NCBI GenBank assembly: GCA_030426355.1 | Contig: JAUHYQ010000004.1 | Span: forward strand, 372,001 to 436,000 | Reading direction: 5' to 3' | Origin: Gammaproteobacteria bacterium | GTDB lineage: Bacteria; Pseudomonadota; Gammaproteobacteria; Steroidobacterales; GCA-2729495 | DNA: 64,000 bases | In this document: positions 8,286 to 15,617 of the stretch, one piece after another | Numbering within the stretch: the stretch's first letter is position 1 | How the letters are laid out: each line of letters starts with the position of its first letter | Program-made: the position numbers and the translations under genes | Notes under the pieces: model-generated | What the model saw: the letters and a program-made list of their open reading frames with translations, nothing else | Databases searched by the model: none | What the model was told of the DNA's origin: nothing

Positions 8286-9251
8286 TCAGCCCGAAAAAGC
8301 CGCGGCATCAGCCGCGGCTTTTTTTTGCCCGTCATCAACCACAGCCTGACCCACCTTGACCGGCAAACCCCGCCGCGACATAAACACGCTGGTGATTAAA
8401 TCCCAATCAACTTCAGCCGAGCGATCCTGGGTAGCGTGCACAAATTCCTCGGTCAGTACCGTCATATTTAATTCGGAATCGCCGTCCTCTAATTCCAGAG
8501 CAGGATGAACCTCAAGATAAAGCTCATCACCGACCCAGCCAAATTTCACCGGCTGATTAACGATTTGCACCGGCATGCCGACAGCAGTGCGGGGGAACAG
8601 CCACCTGATGTCTTCAGGAAACAATCGAATGCAACCGTGGGTCACTTGCATGCCAACGCCGGAAGGTCGATTAGTACCGTGAATCAGATAGCCCGGCAAG
8701 GCCAGTCGCAGCGCGTATTCACCCAAGGGGTTATCCGGACCAGGTGGCACTACCCGCGGTAACTCACGACCGTCGGCAGCATGTTCCTGACGAACTGACT
8801 CTGGCGGATACCAGCTTGGCCGTTCAGCACGGGCAACAATTTGCGTACGCCCCAAGGGCGTGGCCCAGTCCATGCGCCCAATACTGACCGGCAGGGCTGC
8901 AACAAAAGACTGCTCATCGACACGGTAGTAAAAGTACACCCGATACTCAGCAATATTAACCACTAAGCCCTGACGTTGCGCCCGCGGCAGAATAAATGCC
9001 GTGGGTAATATCAGTTCAGTGCCCTCGCCCGGCAGCCAGGGATCTACTGCCGGATTGGCGAGCCGGAGCTCTTCAAACCCAAGGTTATACGCGCGGCCAA
9101 TATCCACCATCGTATCTTCATACCGACTGACATAACTGGATAGAGCGCCCACCACATCGTTGGTATCAACCAGCTCATGCACGCTACCGGCATATACCGG
9201 CGCGGACAAAAATAAAATGTTTAACGCTGAAAAAAAATTCCTGAAACGCAT
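8286..9251 (-). CDS. L,D-transpeptidase (YkuD domain)
   Basis: The 321-residue protein starts with a signal peptide (MRFRNFFSALNILFLSAPVYAG), then a LysM-like segment (residues about 45-90, YEDTMVDIGRAYNLGFEELR) and a YkuD catalytic domain with LIHGTNRPSGVGMQVTHGCIRL, containing the active Cys and its His. Such enzymes make 3-3 cross-links in peptidoglycan or attach Lpp-type lipoproteins. The ATG at 9251 is preferred; a TTG at 9308 would extend into the next gene and place 19 residues before the signal peptide. The last ten residues (AAADAAAFSG) are encoded by the terminator hairpin. Confidence 0.88.
   Translation of the reverse strand: MRFRNFFSALNILFLSAPVYAGSVHELVDTNDVVGALSSYVSRYEDTMVDIGRAYNLGFEELRLANPAVDPWLPGEGTELILPTAFILPRAQRQGLVVNIAEYRVYFYYRVDEQSFVAALPVSIGRMDWATPLGRTQIVARAERPSWYPPESVRQEHAADGRELPRVVPPGPDNPLGEYALRLALPGYLIHGTNRPSGVGMQVTHGCIRLFPEDIRWLFPRTAVGMPVQIVNQPVKFGWVGDELYLEVHPALELEDGDSELNMTVLTEEFVHATQDRSAEVDWDLITSVFMSRRGLPVKVGQAVVDDGQKKAAADAAAFSG
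8294..8326. terminator. Bidirectional intrinsic terminator
   Basis: A perfect 8-bp stem (GCCGCGGC, 8299-8306, and its complement, 8311-8318) with an ATCA loop is followed by eight T and preceded by five A, so it can act in both directions. It ends the lipoprotein transcript. It lies inside the 3' end of the convergent L,D-transpeptidase frame. Confidence 0.92.
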
Positions 9252-9291
9252 GAATACCAACACCAGACAGTAGAAAAAGCCAACAAAACGA

Positions 9292-10800
9292 TCAGATGGA
9301 AATACCAAGCAAGGGGATCAGTATGGCATAGGCTGCCAGCGTGATCAGCGCGATTGCGCCTATATTGAGCCACAAGCCTGCCCTGCTCATATGCGCGACG
9401 CGCAAGTACCCCGTGCCGAAAACGATGGCATTGGGTGGCGTGGCCACGGGCAGCATAAAGGCACAGCTGGCCGCAAAGGTGGCCGGCAACACAATCAACA
9501 GCGGCGGCAAACCAAGGCCCACCGCGGCAGCGTATAACAAGGGTATCAACGTCGCCGTGGTGGCTGTGTTACTGGTCAATTCAGTGAGAAATACCACCAT
9601 AGTGGTGACGGTTAATATCACCAGCCACAGTGGCCAACCCGCGAAATGGCTCGCCTGCTCGCCCAGATACGCACTAAACCCGCTGTCGGAAAGTGCTGCC
9701 GCCAGCGACAAACCACCGCCAAACAATAGCAATAAACCCCAGGGCAGCCGCAAAGCTGTCGGCCAGTCCATCAAAAACTCGCCGCGGCGAAAATTCACTG
9801 GAATGACAAACAGCAACAACGCGGCAGCGATCGCAATGCCTGAATCGGTCAATCCGGATAACGGCTGCAATTCACCCCACCGCAATCCGTTCAATATCGG
9901 GCGACTAATCCATGCCAGTGCAGCCAGCAAGAAAACCGCTAATGTGAGCCACTCTGCCCGCGCCATGGCAGCCAATTTATTACGCTCGTCATCCAGCAAC
10001 GCCTCCACACCGGGAATTGTTTTCACACGCACAGGATAAATAATACGGGTGAGCAGAAGCCATGCAAAAGGCACAAACAGCAACACCAACGGCACCGCAA
10101 ACTTCATCCATTCCAGAAAGCCGATATCGATGCCCGTTTGCTCCTTGATAAAGGACACCGCAAATACATTCGGCGCTGTGCCGACAATGGTTCCCATTCC
10201 TCCAATGGAAGACGCATAGGCAATCCCCAACAGCAAACACAGCGCAAACGGAGAATCTGCTTTCCCGTCATCCAGATCTTTCATCGGCAACATACGAATC
10301 ACACTGACCGCAACGGGCAATAACATGATTGTTGTAGCAGTGTTGGTAACCCACATACTTAGCAATGCTGATACTGCCATGAAGGCCCCTACTATGCGGC
10401 GCGGTGAAGCGCCTACAGCCGTCAGTACATTCAAGGCCAGGCGTCGATGCAAATTCCAACGCTCGAGTGCGAGTGCCAGTACGAATCCACCCAGAAACAG
10501 ATAAATAATTTCGTGCCCGTATGACGCCGCGGCGGTGTGAATGTCCGTAACGCCAAACAGCGGGAACAACACCAGCGGGAGCAAGGCAGTCGCGTACACG
10601 GGAATGGCTTCCGTCATCCACCAACACGCCATCAACACACCGACCGCAGCAGCGGCCCGAGCGGATACAGGCAGGATCTGTGTAAGACCATCGTTCCCGA
10701 TATACGTTTCAGGAAGCAATACATAGGTCAGCACGGCGAGCACAGGGCCCGACAGCAAGCCGATGCGAGATAATATGCCTGAACGATTATCAACAGACAT
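9292..10800 (-). CDS. DASS/SLC13 family sodium-dependent anion transporter
   Basis: The 502-residue protein has about 11-12 hydrophobic segments and the family's paired SNT motifs: MWVTNTATTIMLLPVA near residue 150 and LTELTSNTATTATLIPLL near residue 410. The C-terminal MLPVATPPNAIVFGTGY is also diagnostic. DASS proteins import di- or tricarboxylates, sometimes sulfate, with sodium; the exact substrate cannot be read from sequence. The ATG at 10800 is chosen over a TTG at 10827. The gene stands downstream of fabH, where Pseudomonas-type clusters normally carry fabD, fabG and acpP. Confidence 0.88.
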   Translation of the reverse strand: MSVDNRSGILSRIGLLSGPVLAVLTYVLLPETYIGNDGLTQILPVSARAAAAVGVLMACWWMTEAIPVYATALLPLVLFPLFGVTDIHTAAASYGHEIIYLFLGGFVLALALERWNLHRRLALNVLTAVGASPRRIVGAFMAVSALLSMWVTNTATTIMLLPVAVSVIRMLPMKDLDDGKADSPFALCLLLGIAYASSIGGMGTIVGTAPNVFAVSFIKEQTGIDIGFLEWMKFAVPLVLLFVPFAWLLLTRIIYPVRVKTIPGVEALLDDERNKLAAMARAEWLTLAVFLLAALAWISRPILNGLRWGELQPLSGLTDSGIAIAAALLLFVIPVNFRRGEFLMDWPTALRLPWGLLLLFGGGLSLAAALSDSGFSAYLGEQASHFAGWPLWLVILTVTTMVVFLTELTSNTATTATLIPLLYAAAVGLGLPPLLIVLPATFAASCAFMLPVATPPNAIVFGTGYLRVAHMSRAGLWLNIGAIALITLAAYAILIPLLGISI

Positions 10801-10839
10801 GATCAAAATCCGTTCCACCGCGACCAATGGCCGCAGGCT

Positions 10840-11811
10840 TTAATAGCGCAGTAACGCCGAACCCCAGGTGAGACCGCCGCCGAATGTTGCAAACATCAGC
10901 AGCTGACCACGACGTATGCGCCCATCGCGAACCGCCACATCAAGCGCCATGGGTATGGATGCTGCCGATGTGTTGCCGAACTCCTGCAGAGTAAGCACGA
11001 CCTTATCCATCGACACGTCAACACGTTTGCTCAAGGCCTGAATAATGCGGATGTTAGCCTGATGAGGAACGATCCAGTCGATTTCCGACTTATCAATGTT
11101 GTTCGCGACCAGCGCTTCTTCAGCTATCGAGCCCATGCTTTTGACAGCAACTTTGAATATCTCTCCCCCGGCCATTCGCACGTTGTAACCATCACGCAAG
11201 GCATCGCCAGCAGGCTGCACCGATACCCCGCTTCTGGCGGTCAGCAATTCGTGGTACCGGCCATCGGCCCGCAGATGCGTGGACAATATACCGGCCTCGG
11301 TATCGGGCTTTAAAACGACAGCCCCGGCACCGTCACCAAACAACACGCACGTTGCGCGGTCGGTCCAATCAACGATGCGTGACAAGGTCTCCGCGCCGAC
11401 AACCAGCGCGCATTTAGCTTCGCCCGAGCGTATGAACTTGTCAGCGATGCTTAATCCGTAAATAAACCCGCTGCAGGCCGTTTCAACGCTGAATGCAGGG
11501 CAACCGTGTATACCCAGACGGTTTTGCAGGAGACAACCGACGTTCGGAAAAACCAGATCCGGGGTCGTGGTACCGACCACTATGAAATCAATGTCAGCAG
11601 GGCCCACGCCGGCCGACTCCATCGCGGCGCGACAGGCTTGCTCAGCCAAATCCGTGGTGGTCTGGTTGTCTTCGGCTATATGGCGCCGTTCTATCCCGCT
11701 GCGCGTGCGAATCCACTCATCGCTGGTATCGACGATTTTCTCGAGATCGGCATTCGTCAGTACCTTCTCCGGCGCATAGTGACCCGTCCCTGCGATACGT
11801 GAATAAATCAA
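10840..11811 (-). CDS. fabH: Beta-ketoacyl-ACP synthase III
   Basis: FabH condenses acetyl-CoA with malonyl-ACP to start fatty acid synthesis. The 323-residue protein shows the catalytic triad Cys113 (VETACSGF), His250 (IVPHQAN) and Asn280 (EFGNTSAAS), and the GDGAGAVVL and FGGGLTWGSALLRY motifs. The start is a TTG that overlaps the plsX stop as TTGA; the residues after it align with the family N-terminus. It is cotranscribed with plsX upstream. The usual downstream fabD-fabG-acpP genes are missing here. Confidence 0.95.
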   Translation of the reverse strand: MIYSRIAGTGHYAPEKVLTNADLEKIVDTSDEWIRTRSGIERRHIAEDNQTTTDLAEQACRAAMESAGVGPADIDFIVVGTTTPDLVFPNVGCLLQNRLGIHGCPAFSVETACSGFIYGLSIADKFIRSGEAKCALVVGAETLSRIVDWTDRATCVLFGDGAGAVVLKPDTEAGILSTHLRADGRYHELLTARSGVSVQPAGDALRDGYNVRMAGGEIFKVAVKSMGSIAEEALVANNIDKSEIDWIVPHQANIRIIQALSKRVDVSMDKVVLTLQEFGNTSAASIPMALDVAVRDGRIRRGQLLMFATFGGGLTWGSALLRY

Positions 11812-12803
11812 GCTTCCTGCTCCGCCAACATACGGTGAATGGTCTCTGGAACGTTCTTTTCAACCTCAAGCATTGCAACCCGAATCGCCTGTTGCAAGGC
11901 CAGTTCATCGGCGCCACCGTGACTCTTGATAACGATTCCGTTCAAACCGACCAGACTGGCGCCATTGTATTGACGCGGATCCAGTGATTTGCGCAGGCGC
12001 TTAAGCACCGGCAAAGCCACCAGGCCCGAAAACCGACCGTAAAGCCCGCTGCCAAAACCCTGGCGTATGAAGTGACTGACCAGACTGGCGGTGCCTTCCA
12101 TGACTTTAAGCGCAACGTTACCGGTAAATCCGTCGCACACTATAACGTCCGCCACATGCTTGCTTATACCGTCACCTTCCACAAAACCCGTGTAGTTGAG
12201 ATTGCTGGCTGACAGCAACGCGGCAGCTTGCCGAATGTTGTCGTTACCCTTCATCTCTTCCTCGCCAATATTCAGCAAGGCGACGCGCGGATGCTCAATG
12301 TTCTCGATAACTGACGCGACCACCGAACCCATCACGGCAAACTGGAACAGATGCTCGGAACTGCAATTAGAGTTCGCACCGAGATCCAGCATATACATAT
12401 GCCCTTTAACGGTCGGCAAAGCGGCCATGATGGCGGGCCGATCAATGCTGGGCAGTGTTTTCAACACGAATTTGGCGGTGGCCATCAGCGCGCCAGTGTT
12501 GCCCGCGCTCACGCAGGCGTCGGCTTTATCTAGTTTGACCAGATTAATGGCCACCCGCAGGGAAGAATCTTTTTTCTTGCGCAGCGCATCCGCGGGCTTT
12601 TCATCCATCTGGACGACTTCGCTGGCATGCACGACGGAAAGCCGGTCGCTGTTACCGTTTAACAGTGGCCGTATGCGACTCTCCTGCCCCACCAGAATAA
12701 TGCGCAGATCGGGATTGTCGGCCAGCATGCCCAGCGCGGCGGGCACGCAAACACTTGGCCCATGGTCTCCGCCCATGGCATCCAGAGCAATGGTAACTGG
12801 CAA
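11808..12803 (-). CDS. plsX: Phosphate acyltransferase PlsX
   Basis: PlsX makes acyl-phosphate from acyl-ACP for glycerol-3-phosphate acylation in phospholipid synthesis. The 331-residue protein starts with the diagnostic VTIALDAMGGDHGP and contains VSAGNTGALMATA and the VCDGFTGNVALK motif. Length is normal. It lies between rpmF and fabH, the conserved yceD-rpmF-plsX-fabH order that couples lipid and ribosome synthesis genes. Confidence 0.96.
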   Translation of the reverse strand: MPVTIALDAMGGDHGPSVCVPAALGMLADNPDLRIILVGQESRIRPLLNGNSDRLSVVHASEVVQMDEKPADALRKKKDSSLRVAINLVKLDKADACVSAGNTGALMATAKFVLKTLPSIDRPAIMAALPTVKGHMYMLDLGANSNCSSEHLFQFAVMGSVVASVIENIEHPRVALLNIGEEEMKGNDNIRQAAALLSASNLNYTGFVEGDGISKHVADVIVCDGFTGNVALKVMEGTASLVSHFIRQGFGSGLYGRFSGLVALPVLKRLRKSLDPRQYNGASLVGLNGIVIKSHGGADELALQQAIRVAMLEVEKNVPETIHRMLAEQEA

Positions 12804-12813
12804 GGTTCAGACC

Positions 12814-13002
12814 CTATTCCAGGTCTTCTGCGGGGGTATCGATAATCTTCTTGCCGCGGTAATAACCGTCCGCACCAACGTGATGACGCAGGTGAGATTC
12901 TCCGGTGGTTTTGTCAGTCGACAGGGCCGGACCCTTCAGTTTGTCGTGACTGCGACGCATCCCGCGTGTTGAAGGGGTGCGCTTACTTTTTTGTACGGCC
13001 AT
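12814..13002 (-). CDS. rpmF: 50S ribosomal protein L32
   Basis: The 62-residue basic protein begins [20 protein letters not shown], the standard L32 N-terminus. It contains the [17 protein letters not shown] segment and lacks the zinc cysteines, as usual for proteobacterial L32. It sits 10 bases before plsX and 18 bases after yceD in one operon. The acidic tail TPAEDLE is normal. Confidence 0.96.
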   Translation of the reverse strand: MAVQKSKRTPSTRGMRRSHDKLKGPALSTDKTTGESHLRHHVGADGYYRGKKIIDTPAEDLE

Positions 13003-13020
13003 CGTGTGTACTCCGAAAAC

Positions 13021-13611
13021 TCAATTACTATCCATATCGTCCGTTCTCGAACCACGGCCAACCAATGTGGCGAGGTTCGAGAATGGCCTGTTAACCTGTT
13101 CTTTATGTGCTGCCCCGTCATCATCGGGGACAGCCTGTATATACTCTTCTACATCCGCGCATTGCGCCCGATCATTGTGTGTCGGCGCCAATGGCAAACT
13201 GCCCAGCAACTCGTCTGTTACAGCTTCGACCAAACTGAATCCGTGCTCATCGGCAACCACTGCATCGAAACGCTCAGTCACGTGATCAAGATCACTTTCA
13301 GTTGCCACTATCGCCAGCCTGAATTCCAGCGCTACGTCCCAGTCCAGCAGTGTCAGGCAACGCTGACAACTCAGCGGCAAAATCCCGCTGACCTGGCACA
13401 CCAGCTCCGGAAAGCCACGACCGTGATCCGCAAATTGCGCTTCCACTTGCAAACGGTAGTGACCGCTATTGGCCGACTTACCATCCACCCACTCTTGGTT
13501 GAATAAATCGGCTATTCTCTCAAGCTCGACGAGCTCAATGACAGTGACAACCCGCTCCGATCGACCGGCCATATCACGCAGCTGTGGAATCCCGATACGA
13601 TCAGCGAGCAT
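13021..13611 (-). CDS. yceD: YceD family protein (DUF177), 23S rRNA accumulation protein
   Basis: The 196-residue protein has the DUF177 pattern: CQVSGILPLSCQRCLTLL with paired cysteines in the middle, an acidic stretch (DEHGFSLVEAVTDELLGSLP), and the tail RPFSNLATLVGRG. YceD homologues are linked to 23S rRNA accumulation in bacteria and plants, and always precede rpmF. The gene is divergent from maf with only 30 bases between the two starts, so the promoters must overlap. Confidence 0.9.
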   Translation of the reverse strand: MLADRIGIPQLRDMAGRSERVVTVIELVELERIADLFNQEWVDGKSANSGHYRLQVEAQFADHGRGFPELVCQVSGILPLSCQRCLTLLDWDVALEFRLAIVATESDLDHVTERFDAVVADEHGFSLVEAVTDELLGSLPLAPTHNDRAQCADVEEYIQAVPDDDGAAHKEQVNRPFSNLATLVGRGSRTDDMDSN

Positions 13612-13641
13612 AACCGCGGCATCATACCAAAAATCAGTAAC

Positions 13642-14235
13642 ATGGCCACAATTGAACGCAGAATCATTCTCGCCTCGCAGTCACCGTACCGACGAGTGCT
13701 GCTGAGTCGCCTGACAGCGAAATTCAGCGTCATCGCGGCAAATATCGATGAAAGCCCGGTTGCCGGGGAATCGCCGGCCAACCTGGCGACCCGCCTGGCG
13801 ACAAGCAAAGCCACCGCCATTGCAACGCTCAACCCCGATGCCGTGGTGATAGGCTCGGATCAGGTGGCGGCACTGGGAGAGCGTGTTTTAGGCAAACCGG
13901 GCAACGCCGCTAATGCCGCGGCGCAGCTAACGGCCTGCTCGGGGCAAACCGTTAATTTTTATTCGGCCGTAACGGTGTTGTGCCGGGAGCTCGGTTTTAC
14001 GGAATCCCACACTGATATCACCTCGGTGCGTTTTCGTGACCTCACCCGCGCTGAAATCGATGCCTACCTGCAACTTGACGAACCTTGGGACTGTGCCGGC
14101 AGCTTCAAATCAGAAGCTCACGCCCCTCTGTTATTTGAATCGATCGAGAATAAGGATCCGTCGGGCCTGATTGGCCTGCCGATTATCTGGCTTGGCAACT
14201 GCCTGCGTCGAGCCGGTATTCAGCTACTAACGTAG
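13642..14235 (+). CDS. Maf/YceF-type nucleotide pyrophosphatase
   Basis: The 197-residue protein is a Maf family house-cleaning phosphatase. It has ILASQSPYRRVLLSRL at the N-terminus, IGSDQVAALGERVLGKP and the FKSEAHAPLLFESIENKDPS segment that distinguishes the YceF subgroup, which hydrolyses 7-methyl-GTP, from the dTTP-acting Maf group. That substrate is inferred from subgroup resemblance. It is transcribed alone, divergently from yceD. Confidence 0.92.
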   Translation: MATIERRIILASQSPYRRVLLSRLTAKFSVIAANIDESPVAGESPANLATRLATSKATAIATLNPDAVVIGSDQVAALGERVLGKPGNAANAAAQLTACSGQTVNFYSAVTVLCRELGFTESHTDITSVRFRDLTRAEIDAYLQLDEPWDCAGSFKSEAHAPLLFESIENKDPSGLIGLPIIWLGNCLRRAGIQLLT

Positions 14236-14241
14236 CTGACC

Positions 14242-14263
14242 AAACCGCCGGGAAGGCGGGTTT
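14242..14263. terminator. Possible convergent terminator between maf and rluC
   Basis: AAACCGCC (14242-14249) and GGCGGGTTT (14255-14263) can pair with one bulged base around a GGGAA loop. The T and A ends are only three long, so function is uncertain, but the position between two convergent genes fits. Confidence 0.4.
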
Positions 14264-14264
14264 G

Positions 14265-15221
14265 TCATGCTGACCGTAACCGCGCCAGCAAAGTGGTCAG
14301 GGCTTCTGGCAGTGGCGACTCAAAAAGCGCCGGCTGATCATTAGCCGGGTGCAGAACCTCGATCATCCGGGCATGCAGGAACAAACGGTCGGCTTTGATT
14401 TCGTTTTCCGCGCCAACAATCCCGTAGCGATTATCGCCCGCCACCGGATAACCTATGGCGGCGGCATGCACGCGAATCTGATGAGTCCGACCCGTCAGTA
14501 ATTCAACCCGGCAAAGCACGGCATTCGCAAAACGTTCTAGCGGAAAAAACCTTGTCAGCGCTACTTTGCCATCCGCACCAGTGCGCACATGCCGTTCGCC
14601 GTTCTGCCGGTGTTCAACCACCAGCGGAAAATCCACTTCCCGGGCATCCCCCTCCCATGCCCCGCTAAGCAGCGCGAGGTATTCCTTTCGCACTCGACCT
14701 TCGCGCAATTGCTCGTGCAAGCTTCGCAATGCGCTGCGCTTTTTTGCCACCAATAAACAGCCGCTGGTATCGCGATCCAGCCGATGCACCAGCTCAAGGT
14801 AATGGCAATCAGGACGTGCAGCCCGCAACAATTCAATAGCGCCAAGACTGATGCCGCTGCCGCCGTGTACCGCTAAGCCTGCCGGTTTGTCCAGCACCAG
14901 CAGATGTTCATCCTCATGCAAAATCAATGCGCGTATCCAGTCCACATTCCGCGGCGTCGCCACGGGAGCCGCGCCTCGCCCGACCTCAGGCGCGATATTG
15001 AGTACGGGCGGAATGCGCACGATATCGCCTTCTTCCAGACGCGCCGTAGGCTTGCTGCGGCCTTTATTAACCCGGACTTCGCCCTTGCGAATCAGGCGGT
15101 AAATGCGCGTGCGGGGCATGCCTTTGAGCTCGCTAAGCAGAAAATTGTCCAGCCGTCGGCCGGCGCTGTCAGCGTCAACCGTAACCAGTCGTGCGGCGGT
15201 TTTAGCGCCAGAAGTGGCCAT
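14265..15221 (-). CDS. rluC: 23S rRNA pseudouridine synthase RluC
   Basis: The 318-residue protein has an N-terminal S4 RNA-binding domain (RLDNFLLSELKGMPRTRIYR, residues about 22-80) and a RluA-type catalytic domain with LVHRLDRDTSGCLLVAKK, carrying the active Asp, and the later LLTGRTHQIRVHAAAIGYP. RluC modifies uridines 955, 2504 and 2580 of 23S rRNA in E. coli. The ATG at 15221 is preferred over a TTG two codons upstream. It is divergent from rne, its classic neighbour. Confidence 0.94.
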   Translation of the reverse strand: MATSGAKTAARLVTVDADSAGRRLDNFLLSELKGMPRTRIYRLIRKGEVRVNKGRSKPTARLEEGDIVRIPPVLNIAPEVGRGAAPVATPRNVDWIRALILHEDEHLLVLDKPAGLAVHGGSGISLGAIELLRAARPDCHYLELVHRLDRDTSGCLLVAKKRSALRSLHEQLREGRVRKEYLALLSGAWEGDAREVDFPLVVEHRQNGERHVRTGADGKVALTRFFPLERFANAVLCRVELLTGRTHQIRVHAAAIGYPVAGDNRYGIVGAENEIKADRLFLHARMIEVLHPANDQPALFESPLPEALTTLLARLRSA

Positions 15222-15251
15222 ACTCAAGGAAAACTCACCGGAATCAATACG

Positions 15252-15280
15252 TTGATGAAAAGACTTATGACTGATATATT
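15252..15280 (+). promoter_or_regulatory. Candidate rne promoter
   Basis: TTGATG (15252-15257) and TATATT (15275-15280) are 17 bases apart, matching 4 and 5 of 6 consensus positions. Initiation near 15287 would give a leader of about 330 bases, close in length to the E. coli rne leader. Confidence 0.5.
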
Positions 15281-15286
15281 ACTTAG

Positions 15287-15617
15287 CGACCGCAGCCGTG
15301 TGCTGCGGTAGGCCGCGAGGCACCATTATAGGTTTTTTATCCGGGCGCTGTGACGCCCGGGCAGTTTTACGTCCCCAGACAGGACTCAATTGGCCACTTG
15401 GCTGATAGATAACAACTCAACAGTTTCTTTGACTCGTTTTTGACTTAACGGGACTGCTCAATGCAGACAGTAGCTCACAATTCCCCACCCACCCCTCAGG
15501 AGGTTGCCGCATTGGCGTGCATCCCTGCTGCGTTGGCTTGGCGTGCGTGGACATTCAGGCTGTCAGCTCGGAGTTGCAACAAGCCAAGGGCCCTTAAAAG
15601 GATACAAGTAGGCTCTT
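15287..15617 (+). promoter_or_regulatory. Long structured leader of rne
   Basis: This 330-base stretch has no gene. It holds a perfect 7-bp hairpin (15290-15308), a second strong hairpin CCGGGCG/CGCCCGG (15341-15360), and a long-range pair TTGGCTTG (15533-15540) with CAAGCCAA (15580-15587). A small open frame from 15461 has an unlikely composition and is probably not coding. In enterics the rne leader folds so that RNase E cuts its own mRNA; the same role is inferred here from position and structure, not from sequence similarity. Confidence 0.5.

Noticed and set aside
12196-12972. A 258-residue open frame antisense to plsX and rpmF
   Set aside because: It crosses two firmly identified genes and has no domain, signal or ribosome binding site support.
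15341-15360. The CCGGGCG/CGCCCGG hairpin as a terminator
   Set aside because: It is not followed by a clean T-run in either direction and lies inside the expected rne leader, so a regulatory structure is more likely.
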